Source: Stackebrandtia nassauensis DSM 44728 (GTDB lineage Bacteria; Actinomycetota; Actinomycetes; Mycobacteriales; Micromonosporaceae). Taken from it: a stretch of DNA of 64,000 nt. The translations under genes were made by a program, and so were the position numbers. Positions 34,113 to 45,298 of this stretch are shown in pieces; position 1 is the first letter of the stretch, and each line of letters opens with the position of its first letter. The notes below the pieces were generated by a model, which was not told the DNA's origin, did no database searches, and worked only from the letters and a program-made list of their open reading frames with translations. The stretch covers positions 1,240,001-1,304,000 of the forward strand of contig NC_013947.1 of assembly GCF_000024545.1 (NCBI RefSeq), read 5' to 3'.

Positions 34113-34421
34113 ATGGCGGGACAGAAGATCCGCATTCGGCTTAAGGCCTACGACCACGATGTCGTGGACTCCTCGGCCCGCAAGATCGTCGAGACGGTGA
34201 CCCGTACCGGCGCCAACATCGCAGGCCCTGTGCCGCTGCCGACCGAACTCAACCGCTTCTGCGTGATCCGGTCGCCGCACAAGTACAAGGACTCGCGCGA
34301 GCACTTTGAGATGCGCACACACAAGCGCCTCATAGACATCCTCGACCCGACGCCCAAGACGGTTGACTCGCTGATGCGGCTCGACCTCCCGGCCGGTGTC
34401 GACATCGAGATCAAGCTGTAG
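34113..34421 (+). CDS. rpsJ: 30S ribosomal protein S10
   Basis: The 102-residue S10 sits in the 30S head and is also NusE, the partner of NusB in antitermination. The ATG at 34113 has AGAAGGAA upstream; a longer frame from 33930 runs through the leader and is not a gene. The [22 protein letters not shown] block is intact. It opens the S10 operon; rplC follows after 12 bases. Confidence 0.98.
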   Translation: MAGQKIRIRLKAYDHDVVDSSARKIVETVTRTGANIAGPVPLPTELNRFCVIRSPHKYKDSREHFEMRTHKRLIDILDPTPKTVDSLMRLDLPAGVDIEIKL

Positions 34422-34433
34422 GGATTCCACGAA

Positions 34434-35096
34434 ATGGACAGGCAAGTCAACGGGATCCTGGGTACCAAACTCGGTATGACCCAGGTCTGGGACGAAAACA
34501 ACCGCGTCGTCCCGGTGACCGTGGTACAGGCCGGACCTTGCGTCGTCACGCAGGTCCGCACCCCGGACACCGACGGATACTCCGCGGTCCAGCTCGCGTT
34601 CGGCCAGATCGACCCGCGCAAGGTCAACAAGCCGCTCAGCGGCCACTTCGCGAAGGCCGAGGTGGCTCCGCGCCGCCACGTCGTCGAACTGCGCACCACG
34701 GACGCGACCGAATACTCGGCCGGTGACGAGATCACCGTCGACCGCTTCGAGACCGGCGGGCTGGTCGACGTGACCGGCAAGACCAAGGGCAAGGGCTACG
34801 CCGGTGTCATGAAGCGGCACGGCTTCGGTGGTCTGGGCGCCGGACACGGCGTGCAGCGCAAGCACCGTTCGCCGGGCTCCATCGGTGGCTGCGCCACCCC
34901 GGGCCGGGTGTTCAAGGGCATGCGGATGGCCGGCCGGATGGGCGGCGTGCGGCACACCGTGCAGAACCTGAAGATCCACGCTGTGGACGCCGACAACAAC
35001 CTGCTGCTGATCAAGGGCGCGCTGCCCGGACCGACCGGCGGTCTGGTCCTCGTGCGCGGCGCCGTCAAGGTCGCGGCCAAAGGTGGTGCGAAATGA
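34434..35096 (+). CDS. rplC: 50S ribosomal protein L3
   Basis: The 220-residue L3 binds near the peptidyl-transferase centre. The start [19 protein letters not shown] and the loop [16 protein letters not shown], which reaches toward the active site, are both typical. Upstream spacing to rpsJ is 12 bases, and its stop overlaps the rplD ATG as ATGA, so translation is coupled. Confidence 0.98.
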   Translation: MDRQVNGILGTKLGMTQVWDENNRVVPVTVVQAGPCVVTQVRTPDTDGYSAVQLAFGQIDPRKVNKPLSGHFAKAEVAPRRHVVELRTTDATEYSAGDEITVDRFETGGLVDVTGKTKGKGYAGVMKRHGFGGLGAGHGVQRKHRSPGSIGGCATPGRVFKGMRMAGRMGGVRHTVQNLKIHAVDADNNLLLIKGALPGPTGGLVLVRGAVKVAAKGGAK

Positions 35097-35746
35097 GCCT
35101 CGAGGTCAACGTCACCGACGCGACCGGTAAGAAGACCGGCACCGTCACGCTCCCGGCCGAGCTGTTCGAGCGCGAGGTGAACATCCACCTGATGCACCAG
35201 GTGGTCACCGCGCAGCTCGCGGCCAAGCGCCAGGGCACCCACGCCACCAAGACCCGCGGTGCGGTCTCCGGCGGCGGCGCCAAGCCGTACCGCCAGAAGG
35301 GCACCGGCCGCGCCCGTCAGGGTTCGACCCGGGCGCCGCAGTTCGCCGGCGGTGGCACCGTCCACGGCCCGCAGCCGCGTGACTACTCGCAGCGCACGCC
35401 CAAGAAGATGAAGGCCGCCGCCCTGGCGAGCGCGCTTTCGGACCGGGCGGCCAGCGAGGTCGTGCACGTGGTCACCGGGCTGCTCGACGGCGACACTCCC
35501 AAGACCAAGGACGCTCTGAAGGCGCTGCGCGCGACGACGGAGGCCAAGAAGGTCCTGATGGTGCTCGACCGCGAGGACGAGCTCACCTGGAAGAGCCTGC
35601 GCAACGACCCGAACGTGCACCTGCTGTTCCACGACCAGCTGAACACCTACGACGTGCTCGTCAACGACGCGCTGGTGTTCTCCAAGGCCGCCTTCGATGA
35701 CTTCGTCGCGGCCCGGACCGGCGAGAAGCAGGAGGCCGCGGCATGA
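35093..35746 (+). CDS. rplD: 50S ribosomal protein L4
   Basis: The 217-residue L4 lines the peptide exit tunnel; its loop [17 protein letters not shown] (about residues 61-77) is the tunnel-side extension where macrolide-resistance changes occur, and no unusual residue is seen there. L4 also regulates the S10 operon in E. coli; whether it does so here is unknown. It overlaps rplC and rplW by four bases at each end (ATGA). Confidence 0.98.
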   Translation: MSLEVNVTDATGKKTGTVTLPAELFEREVNIHLMHQVVTAQLAAKRQGTHATKTRGAVSGGGAKPYRQKGTGRARQGSTRAPQFAGGGTVHGPQPRDYSQRTPKKMKAAALASALSDRAASEVVHVVTGLLDGDTPKTKDALKALRATTEAKKVLMVLDREDELTWKSLRNDPNVHLLFHDQLNTYDVLVNDALVFSKAAFDDFVAARTGEKQEAAA

Positions 35747-36057
35747 GTACGGTCAGCATTCCCGACCCGCGCGATGTGATCATCAAGCCGGTCATCTCCG
35801 AGAAGAGCTACGGCCTTCTCGAGCTGAACAAGTACACCTTCGAGGTCCGCAAGGACGCGAACAAATCGCACATCAAGCTCGCCGTGCAGGAAATCTTCGG
35901 CGTCAAGGTGACCAGCGTGAACACGCTGAACCGTGACGGCAAGCGCCGCCGCACCCGTCAGGGCTGGGGCAAGCGCAAGGACGTCAAGCACGCGATCGTG
36001 ACTGTCGACGGCGACGCCGCCCGGCTGAGCGAGATCTTCGGCGGCTCGGTCTCTTAG
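35743..36057 (+). CDS. rplW: 50S ribosomal protein L23
   Basis: The 104-residue L23 lies at the exit-tunnel opening, where trigger factor and SRP dock. The segments [14 protein letters not shown] and [25 protein letters not shown] are family-typical. It overlaps rplD by four bases; rplB begins 22 bases later behind an AGGAACTA sequence. Confidence 0.97.
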   Translation: MSTVSIPDPRDVIIKPVISEKSYGLLELNKYTFEVRKDANKSHIKLAVQEIFGVKVTSVNTLNRDGKRRRTRQGWGKRKDVKHAIVTVDGDAARLSEIFGGSVS

Positions 36058-36079
36058 CGGTAGACGGGATTAGGAACTA

Positions 36080-36919
<840 letters not shown>

Positions 36920-36924
36920 TCGAT

Positions 36925-37206
36925 ATGCCACGCAGTTTGAAAAAGGGTCCGTTCGTCGACGACCACCTTCTGAAGAAGGTCGAGAAGGCCGTCGAGTCGA
37001 AGAGCCGCAACGTCATCAAGACCTGGTCGCGGCGATCCACCATCACTCCGGAGATGATCGGCCTCACGATCGCGGTGCACGACGGACGCAAGCACGTCCC
37101 GGTGTTCATCTCCGAGAACATGGTCGGCCACAAGCTGGGCGAGTTCGCGCTCACCCGGACCTTCCGCAGCCATGACAAAGACGACCGTAAGAGCCGTAGG
37201 CGTTAA
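36925..37206 (+). CDS. rpsS: 30S ribosomal protein S19
   Basis: The 93-residue S19 pairs with S13 in the 30S head. It begins [19 protein letters not shown] and carries [35 protein letters not shown] sequence in the rplB end serves as the probable SD. Its C-terminal tail [10 protein letters not shown] is basic. rplV starts after 27 bases. Confidence 0.98.
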   Translation: MPRSLKKGPFVDDHLLKKVEKAVESKSRNVIKTWSRRSTITPEMIGLTIAVHDGRKHVPVFISENMVGHKLGEFALTRTFRSHDKDDRKSRRR

Positions 37207-37233
37207 GCCGCGGGTAACGAGATAGGACAAACG

Positions 37234-37710
37234 ATGGCAAGCAACGAGGCCACTCTGGCCCCGAGTGCCCGGGCGGTGGCGCGGTACGTGCGCGTCTCGC
37301 CCATGAAGGCACGCCGCGTCGTCAACCTGGTTCGTGGCCTGCCCGCGGACGAGGCGCTGACGGTGCTCCAGTTCGCCCCGCAGGCGGCAAGCGAACCGGT
37401 GTACAAGGTGATCGCCTCCGCGATCGCCAACGCCGAGAACAACGAGAAGCTCGACCGCGAGTCGCTGCTGGTCTCCGAGGCCTTCGTGGACGAGGGACCG
37501 ACGATGAAGCGGTACCGGCCGCGCGCCCACGGGCGGGCCTACCGGATCCGCAAGCGCACCAGCCACATCACCGTGGTCCTGGAGAGCGTGCAGGCGTCCG
37601 AGCAGCCCTCGGGCACGATCCGTCGCCCGAAGCGCAGTGCCTCCAAGAGCACCAAGCCCGCTGCGGCTGAGCCCACGTCCACCGACACCGCCGAGAAGGA
37701 GACCGAGTAA
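37234..37710 (+). CDS. rplV: 50S ribosomal protein L22, C-terminally extended
   Basis: The 158-residue protein has a normal L22 core (about 1-128: [20 protein letters not shown], then the tunnel hairpin [24 protein letters not shown]). An extra tail of about 30 residues follows, rich in Ser, Lys, Ala, Glu and Thr. Such tails are frequent in actinobacteria and are probably disordered on the ribosome surface. The stop shares one base with the rpsC ATG. Confidence 0.97.
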   Translation: MASNEATLAPSARAVARYVRVSPMKARRVVNLVRGLPADEALTVLQFAPQAASEPVYKVIASAIANAENNEKLDRESLLVSEAFVDEGPTMKRYRPRAHGRAYRIRKRTSHITVVLESVQASEQPSGTIRRPKRSASKSTKPAAAEPTSTDTAEKETE

Positions 37711-38507
37711 TGGGTCAAAAGATTCACCCACACGGGTACCGGCTCGGCATCAGCTCCGGCTGGACGTCGCGCTGGTACGCGGACAAGAGCTACGCCGAGT
37801 ACGTCGGTGAGGACGTGAAGATCCGCAAACTCATGTCGCAGGGCATGGAGCGCGCGGGCATCGCCGAGGTCGACATCGAGCGCACCCGTGACCGGGTCCG
37901 CGTCGACATCCACACCGCCCGCCCGGGCATCGTCATCGGCCGCAAGGGCGCCGAGGCGGACCGGCTGCGTACCCGGCTGGAGAAACTGACCGGCAAGCAG
38001 GTCCAGTTCAACATCATCGAGGTGAAGAACCCCGAGTCCAACGCTCAGCTGGTGGCCCAGGCCATCGCCGAGCAGCTGGCCAGCCGGGTGAACTTCCGTC
38101 GCGCGATGCGCAAGTCGATCCAGTCGGCGCTGCGCAACCCGACCGTCAAGGGCATCAAGGTCGCCTGCTCGGGCCGCCTCGGTGGCGCCGAGATGTCGCG
38201 CTCCGAGTTCTACCTCGAAGGTCAGGTCCCGCTGCACACGCTGCGCGCCAACATCGACTACGGCCTGTTCGAGGCCCGCACGTCGTTCGGCCGCATCGGT
38301 GTGAAGGTGTGGATCTACCGCGACGAGGAACGGGCCCAGGCCCGGTCGTCGCAGGACAACGTGCAGCGCCGTCGCGATGACCGCGGCGGCCGCGGTGAGC
38401 GTCGTGGCCGGGTGCGCTCGGGCGCCTCGGGCACCATCGGCACCGGTACCGAAGCAGGGCGTGCGGCCTCGACTAACGCCGCCGCGAACACTGGTCAGGA
38501 GGGCTGA
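37710..38507 (+). CDS. rpsC: 30S ribosomal protein S3
   Basis: The 265-residue S3 forms part of the mRNA entry channel. The KH domain motif [21 protein letters not shown] is at about residues 71-91. Beyond residue ~210 lies a basic, Arg/Gly-rich tail ([19 protein letters not shown]) and a low-complexity end, as in other actinobacteria. GAAGGAGA precedes the ATG; the previous stop overlaps by one base. Confidence 0.98.
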   Translation: MGQKIHPHGYRLGISSGWTSRWYADKSYAEYVGEDVKIRKLMSQGMERAGIAEVDIERTRDRVRVDIHTARPGIVIGRKGAEADRLRTRLEKLTGKQVQFNIIEVKNPESNAQLVAQAIAEQLASRVNFRRAMRKSIQSALRNPTVKGIKVACSGRLGGAEMSRSEFYLEGQVPLHTLRANIDYGLFEARTSFGRIGVKVWIYRDEERAQARSSQDNVQRRRDDRGGRGERRGRVRSGASGTIGTGTEAGRAASTNAAANTGQEG

Positions 38508-38512
38508 GCAGA

Positions 38513-38938
38513 ATGCTTATGCCACGTAAGCCCCCGAAGGGCTTCCGTAAACCGCACCACCCCAAGCGGCGTGGGCGGGCCAAGGGCGGCACCCGCGTGA
38601 CGTTCGGCGAGTTCGGTATCCAGGCTCTGGAACCGGCCTACGTCACCAACCGGCAGATCGAGTCGGCGCGTATCGCCATGACCCGTCACATCAAGCGTGG
38701 CGGCAAGGTGTGGATCAACATCTTCCCCGACCAGGCGCTGACGAAGAAGCCCGCCGAGACCCGGATGGGTTCCGGTAAGGGTTCCCCCGAGTGGTGGGTG
38801 GCCAACGTGAAGCCCGGCCGCGTGATGTTCGAGCTGTCGTTTCCCAACGAGACGATCGCGCGGGAAGCGATGCGCCGCGCCATCCACAAGCTCCCGATGA
38901 AGTGCCGCATCGTCACACGTGAAGTGGGTGAGGTCTGA
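38513..38938 (+). CDS. rplP: 50S ribosomal protein L16
   Basis: The 141-residue L16 helps position the A-site tRNA. I use the ATG at 38513 ([19 protein letters not shown]), with AGGAGG about 12 bases upstream; an in-frame ATG at 38519 is possible. The conserved [21 protein letters not shown] block is at about 86-106. It shares one base with the rpmC start. Confidence 0.97.
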   Translation: MLMPRKPPKGFRKPHHPKRRGRAKGGTRVTFGEFGIQALEPAYVTNRQIESARIAMTRHIKRGGKVWINIFPDQALTKKPAETRMGSGKGSPEWWVANVKPGRVMFELSFPNETIAREAMRRAIHKLPMKCRIVTREVGEV

Positions 38939-39177
38939 TGGCCGCCGGTATCGAAGCCGCCGAGCTGCGTGAGCTCTCCGACGACGAGCTGCGCACCCGG
39001 TTGCGGGACAGCAAGGAAGAACTTTTCAACCTGCGGGTGCAGTCCGCGACGGGGCAGCTGGACAACAACCGGCACTTGAAGACCGTCCGTCGTGACATCG
39101 CCCGGATCTACACGATCATGCGTGAGCGCGAACTGGGTCTGTCCGCCGCGCCGACGACGGAGGTGGCCTCATTATGA
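38938..39177 (+). CDS. rpmC: 50S ribosomal protein L29
   Basis: The 79-residue L29 is a two-helix protein near the tunnel exit. The family blocks [27 protein letters not shown] and the [25 protein letters not shown] stretch are present. The ATG overlaps the rplP stop (TGATG), and the stop overlaps rpsQ as ATGA. It is slightly longer than usual at its C-terminus. Confidence 0.96.
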   Translation: MAAGIEAAELRELSDDELRTRLRDSKEELFNLRVQSATGQLDNNRHLKTVRRDIARIYTIMRERELGLSAAPTTEVASL

Positions 39178-39440
39178 GCACTCAAGAGCGCGCGACGAGC
39201 CGCAAGGTCCGCGAGGGCCTTGTCGTCAGCGACAAGATGAACAAGACCGCGGTGGTCGAGGTCGAGGACCGGGTCAAGCACCCGCTCTACGGCAAGGTCC
39301 TGCGTCGTACGAAGAAGTACAAGGCGCACGACGAAGAGAACGAGTGCGGCATCGGGGACCGGGTGCAGATCATGGAGACCCGGCCGCTGTCCAAGACGAA
39401 GCGCTGGCGGATCGTCGAGATCCTCGAGAAGGCCAAGTAA
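39174..39440 (+). CDS. rpsQ: 30S ribosomal protein S17
   Basis: The 88-residue S17 binds 16S rRNA helices early in assembly. The segments [42 protein letters not shown] and [16 protein letters not shown] are typical. The start overlaps rpmC by four bases. The TAAGGAG following the stop supplies the SD for rplN. Confidence 0.97.
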   Translation: MSTQERATSRKVREGLVVSDKMNKTAVVEVEDRVKHPLYGKVLRRTKKYKAHDEENECGIGDRVQIMETRPLSKTKRWRIVEILEKAK

Positions 39441-39452
39441 GGAGATCGCGAC

Positions 39453-39821
39453 GTGATTCAGCAAGAGTCGCGGCTGCGGGTCGCCGACAACACGGGTGCG
39501 CGCGAAGTGCTGTGCATCCGGGTTCTCGGTGGTTCGGGCCGTCGTTACGCGGGTATCGGCGACCTGTTCGTCGGTACCGTCAAGGACGCGATCCCCGGTG
39601 CCGGTGTGAAGAAGGGTGACGTCGTTCGCGCCGTCGTCGTTCGTTCCGCCAAGGAGCGCCGCCGTCCCGACGGGTCGTACATCAAGTTCGACGAGAACGC
39701 CGCCGTCCTGATCAAGGATGACGGGGAACCGCGCGGGACCCGCATCTTCGGCCCGGTCGGCCGGGAGCTGCGTGACAAGCGCTTCATGAAGATCATCTCG
39801 CTCGCGCCAGAGGTGCTGTAA
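39453..39821 (+). CDS. rplN: 50S ribosomal protein L14
   Basis: The 122-residue L14 joins bridges to the 30S subunit. It begins at a GTG ([22 protein letters not shown]), preceded by AAGGAG at 7 bases. The block [27 protein letters not shown] and the C-terminal [17 protein letters not shown] are intact. rplX follows after four bases. Confidence 0.98.
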   Translation: MIQQESRLRVADNTGAREVLCIRVLGGSGRRYAGIGDLFVGTVKDAIPGAGVKKGDVVRAVVVRSAKERRRPDGSYIKFDENAAVLIKDDGEPRGTRIFGPVGRELRDKRFMKIISLAPEVL

Positions 39822-39825
39822 GCCA

Positions 39826-40140
39826 ATGAAGATCAAGAAGAATGACCGCGTGCGCGTCGTCGCGGGCAAGGACAAGGGCTCGGAGGGCAAGGTCATCGAG
39901 ACCTACCCGACCCGGGACGCGGTGCTCGTCGAAGGTGTCAACCGGATCACGAAGCACACCAAGGTCGGCCAGAGCAACCGTGGGTCCAAGACCGGCGGCA
40001 TCGTCACCCAGGAGGCGCCGATCCATGTCTCCAACGTGATGGTCCTCGACGCCGACAACCAGCCCACCAAGGTGGGGTACAAGATCGACGACGATGGTCG
40101 TAAGGTGCGCGTCTCTCGGCGCACGGGTAAGGAACTGTGA
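39826..40140 (+). CDS. rplX: 50S ribosomal protein L24
   Basis: The 104-residue L24 starts 50S assembly. The KOW motif [20 protein letters not shown] is at residues 4-23; [18 protein letters not shown] is at about 64-81. The stop overlaps the rplE start. Confidence 0.97.
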   Translation: MKIKKNDRVRVVAGKDKGSEGKVIETYPTRDAVLVEGVNRITKHTKVGQSNRGSKTGGIVTQEAPIHVSNVMVLDADNQPTKVGYKIDDDGRKVRVSRRTGKEL

Positions 40141-40718
40141 TGGCGACTGCTACTGACACGAAGGTGACGCCCCGTCTCAAGGAGCGTTACAAGGCCGAGA
40201 TCGCGACCGCGCTGAACGAGCAGTTCGGCTACGGCAACGTGATGCAGATTCCGACCGTGCAGAAGGTCGTCGTCAACATGGGTGTCGGCGACGCCGCCCG
40301 GGACTCCAAGCTGATCAACGGCGCCATGACGGACCTGGCCACCATCACCGGCCAGAAGCCGCAGATGCGTCGGGCCACCAAGTCGATCGCGCAGTTCAAG
40401 CTGCGCGAGGGCATGCCGATCGGTGCCAAGGCCACCCTGCGGGGCGACCGGATGTGGGAGTTCCTGGACCGGCTGCTGTCGATCGCGCTGCCGCGTATCC
40501 GTGACTTCCGGGGCCTGTCGGACAAGCAGTTCGACGGCAACGGCAACTACACCTTCGGGCTCACCGAGCAGTCGGTGTTCCACGAGATCGACCAGGACAA
40601 GATCGACCGGGTGCGCGGTATGGACATCACCGTCGTGACGACCGCGAAGACCAATGATGAAGGCCGTGCTCTCCTCAAGCTGCTCGGCTTCCCGTTCAAG
40701 ACTGCGGAGAACCACTGA
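40140..40718 (+). CDS. rplE: 50S ribosomal protein L5
   Basis: The L5 protein binds 5S rRNA and the P-site tRNA. I choose the ATG at 40140, which overlaps the rplX stop by one base; a GTG one codon earlier (40137, GTGA overlap) is also possible and would add one residue. The product is 192 residues, with [23 protein letters not shown] and [16 protein letters not shown]-like segments (here [16 protein letters not shown]). Confidence 0.97.
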   Translation: MATATDTKVTPRLKERYKAEIATALNEQFGYGNVMQIPTVQKVVVNMGVGDAARDSKLINGAMTDLATITGQKPQMRRATKSIAQFKLREGMPIGAKATLRGDRMWEFLDRLLSIALPRIRDFRGLSDKQFDGNGNYTFGLTEQSVFHEIDQDKIDRVRGMDITVVTTAKTNDEGRALLKLLGFPFKTAENH

Positions 40719-40719
40719 C

Positions 40720-40905
40720 ATGGCCAAGAAAGCACTGATCCACAAGGCGCAGCAGAAGCCGAAGTTCTCGTCGCGTGCCTACACCCGTTGCCAGAAGTGC
40801 GGGCGTCCCAAGGCGGTCTACCGCAAGTTCGGCCTGTGCCGGGTCTGCATCCGCTCGATGGCGCACCGCGGCGAACTGCCCGGCGTCACCAAGGCTTCCT
40901 GGTAA
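40720..40905 (+). CDS. rpsN: 30S ribosomal protein S14, zinc-binding type Z
   Basis: The 61-residue S14 is of the short zinc-binding type: Cys24, Cys27, Cys40 and Cys43 form the C+ site (RCQKCG and GLCRVCIR). The ATG (40720) lies one base after the rplE stop. A longer zinc-free S14 (usually in a Zur-regulated locus) is not in this window. A 71-base gap follows before rpsH. Confidence 0.97.
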   Translation: MAKKALIHKAQQKPKFSSRAYTRCQKCGRPKAVYRKFGLCRVCIRSMAHRGELPGVTKASW

Positions 40906-40976
40906 CAACTCACTGCTGTTCGCCACAGGCCCGCGCACAGCGCGGGAACCGGGGCGAGAAGGGTTAATGAACAAGC

Positions 40977-41384
40977 ATGACAATGACAGATCCCATCGCG
41001 GACATGCTGACACGGCTGCGTAACGCCAACCGCGCGTTCCACGACGTCGTCGCGATGCCGCACTCGAAGCTGAAGGCGAACGTCGCCGAGGTCCTCAAGC
41101 AAGAGGGTTACCTCGCCGACTGGCACGTCGAGGAGCCGGGTGAGGACGAGGTCAGCAAGAAGCTGGTCCTCGACCTGAAGTTCGGCGAGAACCGGCAGCG
41201 CAGCCTGGCGGGTATCCGCCGGGTCTCCAAGCCGGGTCTGCGCGTGTACGCCAAGTCGACCGAGCTGCCACGGGTGCTCGGCGGTCTGGGCGTGGCCATC
41301 ATTTCCACATCCCAGGGTTTGCTGACCGACCGTCAGGCCCGTAAGCGCGGAGTGGGTGGGGAAGTCCTCGCCTACGTCTGGTAA
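40977..41384 (+). CDS. rpsH: 30S ribosomal protein S8
   Basis: The 135-residue S8 binds 16S helix 21 and, in E. coli, regulates the spc operon. It begins [23 protein letters not shown]; an ATG two codons later is also possible. The closing [26 protein letters not shown] is canonical. Confidence 0.98.
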   Translation: MTMTDPIADMLTRLRNANRAFHDVVAMPHSKLKANVAEVLKQEGYLADWHVEEPGEDEVSKKLVLDLKFGENRQRSLAGIRRVSKPGLRVYAKSTELPRVLGGLGVAIISTSQGLLTDRQARKRGVGGEVLAYVW

Positions 41385-41401
41385 GGGGAGGTAAGCGAGA
41401 C

Positions 41402-41941
41402 ATGTCCCGTATCGGACGTCAGAGCATCCCGGTTCCCGGTGGTGTCGAAGTCACCATCGACGGAACCGACGTGAAGGTCAAGGGCCCCAAGGGCGAGCTG
41501 TCGCGGACCCTGGTCGAGCCGATCACGATCGAGAAGAACGAGGATGGTTCGCTGCAGCTGAACCGCCCCGACGACGACCGTCGTTCCCGCGCGATGCACG
41601 GCCTGTGCCGTTCGCTCGTGAACAACATGGTCATCGGCGTCTCCGAGGGCTACAAGAAGAGCCTGGAGATCAACGGCACCGGTTACCGCGTGCAGCAGAA
41701 GGGCAGCAACCTGGAGTTCGCGCTCGGCTTCTCGCACCCGGTGGTCATCGAGCCGCCGGACGGCGTGAAGTTCTCGGTCGAGAAGCCGACCCTGTTCCAC
41801 GTCGAGGGAATCGACAAGCAGGTCGTCGGTGAGATCGCGGCGAACATCCGCAAGATTCGCCCGCCGGAGCCCTACAAGGGCAAGGGCGTGAAGTACGTGG
41901 GCGAACACATCCGTCGCAAGGCGGGGAAGGCAGGTAAGTAA
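41402..41941 (+). CDS. rplF: 50S ribosomal protein L6
   Basis: The 179-residue L6 lies near the GTPase-associated centre. It starts [21 protein letters not shown] and has the C-terminal signature [27 protein letters not shown]-like block in two parts ([11 protein letters not shown] and EHIRRKAGK). GGGGAGGTAAG precedes the ATG. The stop is followed immediately by the rplR ATG. Confidence 0.98.
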   Translation: MSRIGRQSIPVPGGVEVTIDGTDVKVKGPKGELSRTLVEPITIEKNEDGSLQLNRPDDDRRSRAMHGLCRSLVNNMVIGVSEGYKKSLEINGTGYRVQQKGSNLEFALGFSHPVVIEPPDGVKFSVEKPTLFHVEGIDKQVVGEIAANIRKIRPPEPYKGKGVKYVGEHIRRKAGKAGK

Positions 41942-42337
41942 ATGTCGGCCACGCTTTCCAAGCGCCGCAAGTCGGCCAACAGCTCGCAGGCCCGCCGGGT
42001 CGCCCGCGCGCGTCGCCACTTCCGCGTCCGCAAGGACGTGTCGGGCACCGCTGAGCGTCCGCGCCTGGTCGTGACCCGCTCGCTGAAGCACATCGTGGTT
42101 CAGCTGGTGGACGACACCAAGGGCCACACCGTCGCCTCCGCCTCGTCGATGGACTCGTCCATCCGGGGCATGGAGGGCGACAAGACCGCCGTCGCCAAGG
42201 CGGTCGGCAAGCTCATCGCCGAACGCGGCAAGGCCGCGGGCGTCGAGACGGTCGTCTTCGACCGGGGCGGAAACGCCTACCACGGACGGATCGCGGCCCT
42301 GGCCGACGCCGCCCGTGAGGGAGGCCTGGCCTTCTAG
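41942..42337 (+). CDS. rplR: 50S ribosomal protein L18
   Basis: The 131-residue L18 binds 5S rRNA. Its ATG directly follows the rplF TAA. The basic N-terminus ([25 protein letters not shown]) and the C-terminal [26 protein letters not shown] are typical. A 72-base gap leads to rpsE. Confidence 0.97.
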   Translation: MSATLSKRRKSANSSQARRVARARRHFRVRKDVSGTAERPRLVVTRSLKHIVVQLVDDTKGHTVASASSMDSSIRGMEGDKTAVAKAVGKLIAERGKAAGVETVVFDRGGNAYHGRIAALADAAREGGLAF

Positions 42338-42409
42338 GCCAAGCCTTCTGCGAGTCGGCACACCCGTGTCGGCGTTATAGCTCACGAAGACAGAGAGAGG
42401 TAACACCTG

Positions 42410-43036
42410 ATGGCAGCTGAAAGGCGCCAGAGCGGTACCGGCGAAGGCGGTGGCCGCGAAGGCGGTCGCGGTCGCCGGGACCGTCGTGAGGGTGGCCGTG
42501 GCGGTAAGGACGCCGCGGACAAGTCCCCGCACATCGAGAAGGTCGTATCGATCAACCGTGTCGCCAAGGTCGTCAAGGGCGGTCGCCGGTTCAGCTTCAC
42601 CGCGCTGGTCGTGGTGGGCGACGGCAACGGCCAGGTCGGCGTCGGCTACGGCAAGGCCAAAGAGGTTCCCGCGGCGATCGCCAAGGGTGTCGAAGAGGCC
42701 AAGAAGAACTACTTCACCGTGCCGCGCATCGGCGGGACCATCCCGCACCCGATCATCGGTCGTGACGCCGCCGGCGAGGTGCTGCTGAAGCCCGCCAGCG
42801 CCGGTACCGGTGTCATCGCCGGTGGTTCGGTGCGCGCCGTGCTGGAGTGCGCCGGTATCCACGACGTGCTCTCCAAGAGCCTCGGCTCGGACAACGCGAT
42901 CAACATCGTCCACGCGACGGTGAAGGCGCTCAAGACCCTCGAGGGTCCCGAGACCGTCGCGGCCCGTCGCGGTCTGCCCATCGAAGACGTCGCCCCCGCC
43001 GCCATGCTGCGGGCCCGCGCCGGACTTCAGGCATAG
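42410..43036 (+). CDS. rpsE: 30S ribosomal protein S5 with RG-rich N-terminus
   Basis: The 208-residue S5 controls decoding accuracy. Residues 1-40 are an Arg/Gly-rich extension ([19 protein letters not shown]), common in actinobacteria. The core has [30 protein letters not shown] and the [14 protein letters not shown]-like loop (here [17 protein letters not shown]). AGAGAGG lies 9 bases before the ATG. Confidence 0.97.
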   Translation: MAAERRQSGTGEGGGREGGRGRRDRREGGRGGKDAADKSPHIEKVVSINRVAKVVKGGRRFSFTALVVVGDGNGQVGVGYGKAKEVPAAIAKGVEEAKKNYFTVPRIGGTIPHPIIGRDAAGEVLLKPASAGTGVIAGGSVRAVLECAGIHDVLSKSLGSDNAINIVHATVKALKTLEGPETVAARRGLPIEDVAPAAMLRARAGLQA

Positions 43037-43048
43037 GGGGTCGGTGAC

Positions 43049-43231
43049 ATGGGACGAGTGAAGGTAACCCAGAAGCGTTCGACGATCGGCACCAAGCCCA
43101 ACCAGCGTGCGACGCTGCGTACCTTGGGGCTCAAGAAGATCAACGACGTGACGATCAAAGACGACCGCCCGGAGATCCGCGGCATGATCCACACCGTGAG
43201 GCACCTGGTCGCGGTTGAGGAGGTGGAGTAG
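43049..43231 (+). CDS. rpmD: 50S ribosomal protein L30
   Basis: The 60-residue L30 has the family signature KVTQKRSTIGTKPNQRATLRTLGLKKIND, followed by VRHLVAVEEVE at the C-terminus. It lies 12 bases after rpsE, with GGGGG upstream. rplO begins three bases after the stop, with the GGAGGTGGAG sequence at the rpmD end acting as its SD. Confidence 0.97.
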   Translation: MGRVKVTQKRSTIGTKPNQRATLRTLGLKKINDVTIKDDRPEIRGMIHTVRHLVAVEEVE

Positions 43232-43234
43232 TCG

Positions 43235-43690
43235 ATGACGATCAAGATTCACCACCTGCGTCCGGCACCCGGCTCGAACACCGCCAAGACCCGTGTGGGT
43301 CGCGGTGAGGGTTCGAAGGGTAAGACCGCAGGCCGCGGAACCAAGGGCACCAAGGCCCGCAAGAACGTTCCCGCCTTCCTGGAGGGCGGCGGCGTGCCGC
43401 TGCACATGCGGCTGCCGAAGCTCAAGGGCTTCAAGAACCGGTTCAAGGTGACCTACCAGGTCGTCAACCTGGACAAGCTCGCCGAGCTGTTCCCGCAGGG
43501 TGGCACCGTCGGTCCCGACGAGCTGGCCAAGGCCGGCGCCGTCCGCAAGGGCCAGCCCGTCAAGGTGCTGGGCTCGGGCGACCTGACCGGTATCAAGCTG
43601 GACATCACCGCGCACGCGTTCTCCAAGACCGCGAAGGACGAGATCCTCGCGGCGGGCGGCAACGCCGTCGTGCTCGGTAAGAAGAAGTAG
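43235..43690 (+). CDS. rplO: 50S ribosomal protein L15
   Basis: The 151-residue L15 is a late-assembly 50S protein. It has the [24 protein letters not shown] start, the Gly/Lys-rich flexible arm [20 protein letters not shown] and the C-terminal [18 protein letters not shown]. It is the last gene of the spc operon before a terminator-like hairpin and a separate secY promoter. Confidence 0.98.
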   Translation: MTIKIHHLRPAPGSNTAKTRVGRGEGSKGKTAGRGTKGTKARKNVPAFLEGGGVPLHMRLPKLKGFKNRFKVTYQVVNLDKLAELFPQGGTVGPDELAKAGAVRKGQPVKVLGSGDLTGIKLDITAHAFSKTAKDEILAAGGNAVVLGKKK

Positions 43691-43701
43691 CCACAATGTG
43701 T

Positions 43702-43740
43702 TTCGTGGGCCGGTTGTCCGAGTGGCAGTCGGCCCACGAA
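43702..43740 (+). terminator. Hairpin after rplO
   Basis: An 11-bp perfect stem, TTCGTGGGCCG (43702-43712) with CGGCCCACGAA (43730-43740), encloses a 17-base loop, 12 bases after the rplO stop. No T-tract follows, but the strength of the stem and the new promoter candidate downstream indicate a transcription boundary before secY. Confidence 0.6.
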
Positions 43741-43812
43741 CATTTGGAGGGGCCTAACACCCAGCGTGAACGGTATACGCGGTACCGGGTCCCCCTTTAA
43801 CAACAAGCGGAC

Positions 43813-43821
43813 TGTTAGAGT
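43813..43821 (+). promoter_or_regulatory. Candidate extended -10 promoter for secY-adk-map
   Basis: TG-T-TAGAGT (TG at 43813-43814, hexamer 43816-43821) is an extended -10 pattern in the 221-base rplO-secY gap, which is otherwise empty after the hairpin. No standard -35 is visible 17 bases upstream, consistent with an extended -10 promoter. The leader to the secY TTG would be about 84 bases. Confidence 0.45.
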
Positions 43822-43911
43822 CCACCACGCGGCTCGTATGTGCGGGCGCGCACCATACGACGCCCAACGCCACTGACACCCCGGTGGCGGCAGTTGCTGG
43901 AGGAACCTGAG

Positions 43912-45285
43912 TTGCTCACCGCATTCTTCAGCGCATTTCGGACGCCCGATCTGCGCAAGAAGATCCTCTTCACTCTGTTCATCCTCGTGCTGTACCGCAT
44001 GGGCGCCGCAATCCCCTCGCCCGGCGTCGACTACAGCAAGGTCGACGCTTGTATCCAGCGCACCGAGGACTCGAGCGTATTCACGCTGCTCAACCTGTTC
44101 TCCGGTGGAGCGCTGCTGAAGCTTTCGGTGCTGGCGCTGGGCATCATGCCCTACATCACCGCCAGCATCATCCTGCAGCTGCTGACCGTCGTGATCCCGC
44201 GGCTGGAGCAGCTGAAGAAGGAAGGCCCGGCCGGTCAGGCCAAGATCACCCAGTACACCCGGTACCTCACCCTGGGACTGGCGATCCTGCAGGCCTCCGG
44301 TTACATCGCGCTGGCGCGTTCGGGTCAGCTGTTCAACCCGGGCGGTGGCGGCAACACCCCGGCCGCCTGTCGCGAGATCATCGCCGACACCAGTACCAAG
44401 GACGTCGGCATCCCGATGTGGCTGACGCTGATCATCATCGTGGCGGTCATGACCGCCGGTACCGCGATGATCATGTGGTTCGGCGAGATGATCACCGACC
44501 GCGGCATCGGCAACGGCATGTCCGTGCTGATCTTCGCCTCGATCGCCGCGCAGCTGCCGGGCCAGTTCCTCAGCCTCAAGAACTCCGAGCCCGGCCAGAA
44601 GGGCTGGTTCCTGCTCGGCGGGGTCATCATCGTCGGCATCGCGATCATCGCGGCCGTGGTGTTCATCGAACAGTCGCAGCGCCGGATCCCGGTCCAGTAC
44701 GCCAAGCGGATGGTCGGACGGCGCATGTACGGCGGCTCGTCCACCTACATCCCGATGAAGGTGAACCAGGCCGGCGTCATCCCCGTGATCTTCGGTTCCT
44801 CGCTGCTGTACATCCCGACGCTGATCACGCAGTTCTACCAGCAGCCGGGCCAGAAGGTGCCGGGCTGGGTGGACTTCATCAACACGTACTTCGTGGACCA
44901 GGGCAAGTGGTCGTACACGCTGCTGTACTTCGCGCTGATCATCTTCTTCACGTACTTCTACGTGTCGATCAGCTTCAACCCCAACGAGGTCGCCGAGAAC
45001 ATGAAGAAGTTCGGCGGGTTCATCCCGGGCGTGCGTCCGGGCAAGCCCACCGCGCGCTTCCTGGACCACGTGCAGCACCGCCTGACGCCTCCGGGCGCCA
45101 TCTACCTGGGTCTCATCGCGATCCTGCCGAACCTGGCGATCCTGGCCTTCGGTGGCTCGCAGGCGTTCCAGAACTTCCCGTTCGGTGGCACCTCGGTGCT
45201 GATCATGGTCGGCGTGGGTCTGGAGAGCGTCAAGCAGATCGAGAGTCAGCTGATGCAGCGGAACTACGAAGGTTTCCTTCGGTAA
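43912..45285 (+). CDS. secY: Protein translocase subunit SecY
   Basis: The 457-residue membrane protein is the channel of the Sec translocon, partner of SecE and SecG. I chose the TTG at 43912, where GGAGGAA sits about 6 bases upstream; an in-frame GTG at 43840 has no SD. Ten membrane segments can be traced. The signature [10 protein letters not shown] near residue 290 and the cytoplasmic loop [18 protein letters not shown] (which contacts SecA and the ribosome) are present. adk begins 13 bases downstream. Confidence 0.97.
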   Translation: MLTAFFSAFRTPDLRKKILFTLFILVLYRMGAAIPSPGVDYSKVDACIQRTEDSSVFTLLNLFSGGALLKLSVLALGIMPYITASIILQLLTVVIPRLEQLKKEGPAGQAKITQYTRYLTLGLAILQASGYIALARSGQLFNPGGGGNTPAACREIIADTSTKDVGIPMWLTLIIIVAVMTAGTAMIMWFGEMITDRGIGNGMSVLIFASIAAQLPGQFLSLKNSEPGQKGWFLLGGVIIVGIAIIAAVVFIEQSQRRIPVQYAKRMVGRRMYGGSSTYIPMKVNQAGVIPVIFGSSLLYIPTLITQFYQQPGQKVPGWVDFINTYFVDQGKWSYTLLYFALIIFFTYFYVSISFNPNEVAENMKKFGGFIPGVRPGKPTARFLDHVQHRLTPPGAIYLGLIAILPNLAILAFGGSQAFQNFPFGGTSVLIMVGVGLESVKQIESQLMQRNYEGFLR

Positions 45286-45298
45286 GGGAGGCTTTCGT